Below, piece by piece: positions 60,445 to 64,000 of a stretch of 64,000 bases of DNA (position 1 is its first letter; each line of letters starts with the position of its first letter). The translations under genes and the position numbers were made by a program. The notes beneath the pieces were generated by a model. It was not told the origin of the DNA, did no database searches, and saw nothing but the letters and a program-made list of their open reading frames with translations. The stretch is taken from contig NZ_JAANYN010000001.1 of NCBI RefSeq assembly GCF_011290685.1, positions 293,325 to 357,324 of the forward strand, read 5' to 3'. This DNA comes from Cyclobacterium plantarum. Its GTDB lineage: Bacteria; Bacteroidota; Bacteroidia; Cytophagales; Cyclobacteriaceae.

Positions 60445-62637
60445 ATGCCAGGGAAGAGGGACAAAAGTAAATCAAGTCACAAATTGGGTACTTTTGGAGG
60501 GGTATTTACCCCTTCCCTTTTGACCATATTGGGTGTTATCATGTACCTGAGGTTTGGTTGGGTGGTAGGTAATGTGGGCCTTATCGGTACATTGCTAATT
60601 GTCACGCTATCCACTGCCATCACTTTTCTGACTTCACTCTCCATATCAGCCATTGCTACCAATGCGCCTGTCAAGGGGGGAGGGGCCTATTTCCTGATCA
60701 GCCGGTCTTTGGGGGCAGAAATCGGTGGAGCAGTGGGTATCCCGCTTTATTTGGCCCAGGCCTTATCCGTTTCCCTGTATATCATAGGGTTTTCTGAAAG
60801 TTTATCGGCTGTGTTCCCGGGTCTGGAGATCCGCTGGATCAGCATCTGTACCACCCTGGTTTTAGGTGGCCTGGCCTTGTTTTCCACTCAGGCTACCATT
60901 AAGGCACAATATGTTATTATGGTGCTGATAGGACTATCGCTGGTTTCCCTGGTACTGGGAAGTCCGCTGGAAGAATCAAGGATCGAGTTATGGGGTGTAC
61001 CTGCCGCTCAGTCTGTGGGTTTCTGGCAGGTATTTGCCATTTTTTTTCCTGCCGTTACCGGGATCATGACAGGTGTCAACATGTCCGGAGATTTGAAGGA
61101 TCCAGCCAGGTCCATTCCCAAAGGCACCTTTATGGCGGTAGGTGTGGGATATGTGATCTACATGCTTTTGCCGATCATTTTAGCAGGCAGGGCAGATGCG
61201 GCGACCCTGGTGGAGGATCCAATGATCATGCAACGTATTGCGATATGGGGTGGAGCCATCCTGCTGGGAATCTGGGGAGCCACCTTATCCAGCGCAACAG
61301 GCAGTCTGCTAGGAGCCCCAAGGGTGCTTCAGGCATTGGCAAATGATAAAATCCTGCCGAAATGGGCTGGTTTTTTCAGTAAAGTGGCCGGAAAGGAGAA
61401 AATCCCAAAGGCAGCTACTTTGTTTACCATTGCCCTGACTCTGGTGACGGTTTACTTTGGAGACCTTAACCTGATTGCACCTGTACTGACCATGTTTTTC
61501 CTGACTACTTATGCGGTTTTAAACATTACCGCAGGCATAGAAAGGTTACTGAAAAACCCTTCATTCAGGCCCAAGTTCAAGGTACATTGGATTTTTTCAT
61601 TGTTGGGTGCCCTGGGATGTGCGGGAGTGATGTTTTTAATCAATCCGCTGGCCACCATTGCCGCATTTCTGGTCATTGCCATTATTTTTATCTGGTTGAA
61701 AAGAAGAAAAATAACCGCCACATGGGGCGGATTGGGCAGAGGGGTTTTGTCTTCTATAATCCGTTATGCTATTCTGAGGCTGGAAAAGGAAGGGGATGCC
61801 AAAAGCTGGCGGCCCAATATCCTGGTATTGTCAGGCTCTCCGGTAAAACGCTGGAGACTGATAGAACTTGCGGATGATATTACCAATGGAAATGCCCTTT
61901 TTACTGTCAGCACCATCATTTCTGAGTCTAATGTTCCGCAGGAAAAGGTGAAGGATTATGAAACTCAGATCATGGATTTTCTGGGCAACAAAAATATTCA
62001 GGCCCTGGTGCGGGTACTCCGGGCACCCGACCCATTTACCGGCGGCACCCAGCTGGTGAATGCCTATGGGCTGGGTCAATTGGTGCCCAATACCATTTTG
62101 TTGGGAGATACCAGGGAAGCAGGACACCTGCGGCCTTATTCGAAAATGATCGGACATTTTTTTAAATCGAAAAAGAATGTAATAATCGTTCAGGATGATA
62201 ATAACCAGGGCTTTAAAAAGAAAGAGGTGATTGACATTTGGTGGGGTGGTCTGAAAAAAAACGGGAGTCTGATGATCATACTGGCCTACCTGCTCAAAAA
62301 TAGCAGGGAGTGGCAACAGGCGGAAGTAAATGTGAAAATGGTGGTACCCACTCAGGAAGCCTACAATGGGGCAAAGGAAAATCTGGACAATATCTTTGCC
62401 GGCATGCGTACCGGTTTTGCTTACCAGATCCTCGTGGCCCAGGGCCTGGATTTTTGGGAGATTATGGCCAGAGAATCCAGAAAAAGTGATCTTGTAATGA
62501 TGGGATTGGCTGTACCGGAGCAAGGGGATGGCTTTGAGGAGTATTATCGTTCTTTAAAAGAAAAGACCAAAGCCCTTCCTACCAAGGTGTTTGTTTTGGC
62601 CGCACAGGAGGTAGCATTTGATCAGGTGCTGCGGTAA
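60445..62637 (+). CDS. Cation-chloride-cotransporter-like (SLC12/APC superfamily) permease
   Basis: A 730-residue inner-membrane transporter. A short charged N-terminus leads to KLGTFGGVFTPSLLTILGVIMYLRFGWVVG, the diagnostic start of the Na-K-Cl/K-Cl cotransporter group, then twelve hydrophobic helices (to about residue 425) with GVNMSGDLKDPARSIPKGT and the ATLSSATGSLLGAPRVLQALANDKILP motif typical of SLC12. The last 300 residues form a cytoplasmic domain with two alpha/beta halves (NILVLSGSPVKRWRLIELAD; KMVVPTQEAYNGAKENL), similar to the C-terminal domain of the eukaryotic proteins. The substrate ions are unknown; chloride with K+ and/or Na+ is likely. Single gene, ended by a palindrome at 62643-62660. 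Confidence 0.88.
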   Translation: MPGKRDKSKSSHKLGTFGGVFTPSLLTILGVIMYLRFGWVVGNVGLIGTLLIVTLSTAITFLTSLSISAIATNAPVKGGGAYFLISRSLGAEIGGAVGIPLYLAQALSVSLYIIGFSESLSAVFPGLEIRWISICTTLVLGGLALFSTQATIKAQYVIMVLIGLSLVSLVLGSPLEESRIELWGVPAAQSVGFWQVFAIFFPAVTGIMTGVNMSGDLKDPARSIPKGTFMAVGVGYVIYMLLPIILAGRADAATLVEDPMIMQRIAIWGGAILLGIWGATLSSATGSLLGAPRVLQALANDKILPKWAGFFSKVAGKEKIPKAATLFTIALTLVTVYFGDLNLIAPVLTMFFLTTYAVLNITAGIERLLKNPSFRPKFKVHWIFSLLGALGCAGVMFLINPLATIAAFLVIAIIFIWLKRRKITATWGGLGRGVLSSIIRYAILRLEKEGDAKSWRPNILVLSGSPVKRWRLIELADDITNGNALFTVSTIISESNVPQEKVKDYETQIMDFLGNKNIQALVRVLRAPDPFTGGTQLVNAYGLGQLVPNTILLGDTREAGHLRPYSKMIGHFFKSKKNVIIVQDDNNQGFKKKEVIDIWWGGLKKNGSLMIILAYLLKNSREWQQAEVNVKMVVPTQEAYNGAKENLDNIFAGMRTGFAYQILVAQGLDFWEIMARESRKSDLVMMGLAVPEQGDGFEEYYRSLKEKTKALPTKVFVLAAQEVAFDQVLR

Positions 62638-62642
62638 TGGAT

Positions 62643-62660
62643 AGCGGAATATATTCCGCT
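62643..62660. terminator. Perfect 18-bp palindrome after the cotransporter gene
   Basis: AGCGGAATATATTCCGCT is exactly palindromic (9-bp arms) and starts 5 nt after the stop at 62637. It is followed by CTTCC rather than a T-run, so it is a hairpin of the same unusual, U-tract-poor kind as those at 9189 and 15211. Confidence 0.45.
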
Positions 62661-62689
62661 CTTCCAGGACTTGGGATCCGGTAGGGGAT

Positions 62690-62910
62690 GCTATCACAGG
62701 GCTTCACCCTGTGCTTAGATATGGCGCACTTTCAGTGCTTGGGTACCCGTTCGTATTCCATTCAGCCAAGAAACACTTTTGAAATAAATACATTCCATCC
62801 CAAAGAGCTTATACAAAATTCCAGCCCTGAAAGGGCGAAATCTCCCAGCGATGGGTGCAGCCCATCGTAAAAGGGTGACTCGTGTTTTTCCAGCCCTGAA
62901 AGGGTGGGAT
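62690..62910. repeat. Left REP array of the RAYT element
   Basis: Contains ACAGGGCTTCACCCTGT-GCTT, GCGCACTTTCAGTGCTTGG, a TTTGAAATAAATACATTCCAT segment ending CAAAGAGCTT, CCAGCCCTGAAAGGGCG (twice, near 62821 and 62890) and GCGATGGG-TGCAG-CCCATCG. Nearly all recur in the same order at 63603-63955, on the other side of the transposase gene. Confidence 0.75.
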
Positions 62911-63059
62911 ATGTTACTCTTTTCGCAATCCCGTTAAAAATTAATTGATCCTTGACAACCAAATTTGCGATTAAATCAAAAATGAAATATTTTTATAAGG
63001 GATAAGTTATCAGATATTTACCCATTCCTCTTCAAATGGAGGCATTTAATATACGCATT

Positions 63060-63512
63060 ATGGGACAGTCTCACGTTAGAAATTATATCCATATTATTTT
63101 TAGTACAAAAAACCGAATGCCATTGATTAGAAATGAGGTTGAAGATGCGCTCCATCGTTATCTGGGAGGGATTTGTAATAACATGGAATGTCCCGTAAAA
63201 AAAATTGGTGGTTACACCGACCATGTTCACATTCTCTGCTTGCTATCAAAAAAGAGGGCATTGGTAGATTTAATGGAGGATTTAAAAAGTCATTCCTCAA
63301 AATGGGTGAAGACACAAGGAGCAGGATTGGAAAACTTTTATTGGCAAAAGGGTTACGGTGCCTTTTCAGTAAAACCCACTGAGGTGGACACCGTAATCCA
63401 ATACATTTCCAACCAACATACCCACCATGCCAAAAGGACATTCCAGGAAGAGTACCGGGCGTTTTTAAAAAAATATAATGTTGAATACGATGAGAGATAT
63501 GTTTGGGATTAG
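63060..63512 (+). mobile_element. REP-associated tyrosine transposase (TnpA_REP/RAYT, IS200-like Y1)
   Basis: A 150-residue Y1-HUH single-strand transposase. Start at the ATG giving MGQSHVRNYIHIIFSTKNRMPLI (an extension of 8 codons to 63036 is not credible). The HUH motif is H55-V-H57 in TDHVHILCLL and the likely catalytic tyrosine is Y115 in VIQYISNQHTHH, matching the IS608 TnpA helix motif as I recall it. WQKGYGAFSV and the terminal EEYRAFLKKYNVEYDERYVW are typical of this group. RAYTs bind and move REP sequences; here it is centred between two REP arrays (62690-62910 and 63603-63955). The frame is intact. Its expression signal was not identified. Confidence 0.92.
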
Positions 63513-63602
63513 GGGAAATGGGCTTGTAAATTTTTGGTTTTATTGAGATAAATAGGTTTCATGTATTTTTTATTTGGTTGAGTATTATCTTCTTGTCGGT
63601 TT

Positions 63603-63955
63603 ATTTCGCCCCTACGGGGCTTGGGTTGGCATTATCCATTTTCACAGGGCTTCACCCTGTGCTTGGATATTACGCACTTTCAGTGCTTGGATTTCGAGCA
63701 ATTTTTATTCTGATATGTCCCAAAAATAGTCTATGGATTTAAGATTTCTTTATTATATAGTTCTACCCCAGATTTACATTCAACTAAACTTTTTCGGCAC
63801 AAAACACATTTGAAATAAATGCATTCCATCTCAAAGAGCTTACCCATAATTCCAGCCCTACAAGGGCGTGATACCTCAGCGATGGCTGCAGCCCCATCGT
63901 AAAAGGAGGTCACAGAATGTTTTGAGCCCTGTCGGGGCGGTATATTTTCTTCTCA
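63603..63955. repeat. Right REP array of the RAYT element
   Basis: Contains CGCCCCTACGGGGCTTGGG (63609), CACAGGGCTTCACCCTGTGC (63643), ACGCACTTTCAGTGCTTGG, TTTGAAATAAATGCATTCCAT followed by CAAAGAGCTT, CCAGCCCTACAAGGGCG, GCGATGGC-TGCAGC-CCCATCG and AGCCCTGTCGGGGCGG. It mirrors the left array as a direct, not inverted, repeat. Bases 63513-63602 and 63690-63790 show nothing else. Confidence 0.75.
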
Positions 63956-64000
63956 GAGATAATAGGTCAGATTCATCGACCAAACCCGGTGAACCAATCG

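Noticed and set aside
61831-62523. Minus-strand open frame of 230 codons
   Set aside because: Antisense to the C-terminal domain of the cotransporter; no family features.
1-64000. CRISPR arrays, rRNA or tRNA genes, prophage
   Set aside because: No regularly spaced short repeats, no rRNA-like blocks, no cloverleaf with CCA-type ends and no phage structural genes were seen in the gene gaps; a formal tRNA scan was not possible.

Overview
This window looks like a chromosomal segment from a Bacteroidota bacterium, most like the marine Cytophagales (Cyclobacteriaceae such as Cyclobacterium, Algoriphagus or Echinicola). That placement is inferred from content: a PorX-type regulator of the type IX secretion system, a secreted protein with the gliding-motility-associated (CHU_C) C-terminal sorting domain, a 7TMR-DISM histidine kinase, DUF4494, DUF2807 and DUF5060 proteins, a one-subunit cytochrome b succinate dehydrogenase, many outer-membrane beta-barrels, and AT-rich promoters of the Bacteroidota kind. 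No rRNA, tRNA or CRISPR array was seen.

Layout. 0-2.6 kb: 3' part of porX, then tsaE and alanine dehydrogenase. 2.6-8.4 kb: a lone response regulator divergent from a tightly overlapping four-gene operon (ThiF/E1-like enzyme, GNAT/autoinducer-synthase-like protein, 7TMR-DISM histidine kinase, receiver-kinase hybrid); this is the best candidate for an undescribed system. 8.6-16.9 kb: housekeeping (ppa, valS, sppA, folK, fabD, carbonic anhydrase) with clear hairpins. 17.1-24.1 kb: a type IX-secreted protein and sdhCAB. 24.2-34.7 kb: solute transport and sugar metabolism (SSS symporter/GNAT/racemase, PfkB kinase/MFS sugar porter, SLC13 permease), beta-barrels and truA. 35.6-38.8 kb: a compact operon of a CapD-like SDR, a JAMM protease and a ubiquitin-like/E1/rhodanese fusion, the second strong candidate. 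39.1-44.1 kb: nucleotide-sugar and glycosyltransferase genes. 45.4-49.4 kb: three tandem enolase-superfamily dehydratases, all with export signals. 49.6-57.5 kb: a duplicated serpin lipoprotein pair, a sulfatase with an internal deletion, a formaldehyde-dehydrogenase-like enzyme and DoxX. 57.7-62.6 kb: a DUF5060 glycoside hydrolase, a DUF2807 protein and a cation-chloride-cotransporter-like permease. 62.7-64 kb: a REP-associated Y1 transposase between two matching REP arrays.

How the parts fit. The two candidate systems both rest on E1-like adenylating enzymes. The first couples one to an acyltransferase-like protein and a membrane sensor, which suggests making and sensing a small molecule. 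The second couples a ubiquitin-like sulfur-carrier/E1 fusion to a peptidase that could cut after its internal Gly-Gly, next to a sugar-nucleotide cluster. The 45-59 kb part (exported sugar-acid dehydratases, sulfatase remnant, glycoside hydrolase) fits a polysaccharide-degrading lifestyle. Intergenic DNA carries several repeat families: a ~60-bp degenerate repeat (17.0, 20.0, 31.3 and 31.4 kb), REP-like palindromes (50.0, 59.5, 62.7-64 kb) and a tandem ~335-385-bp repeat between the serpins.
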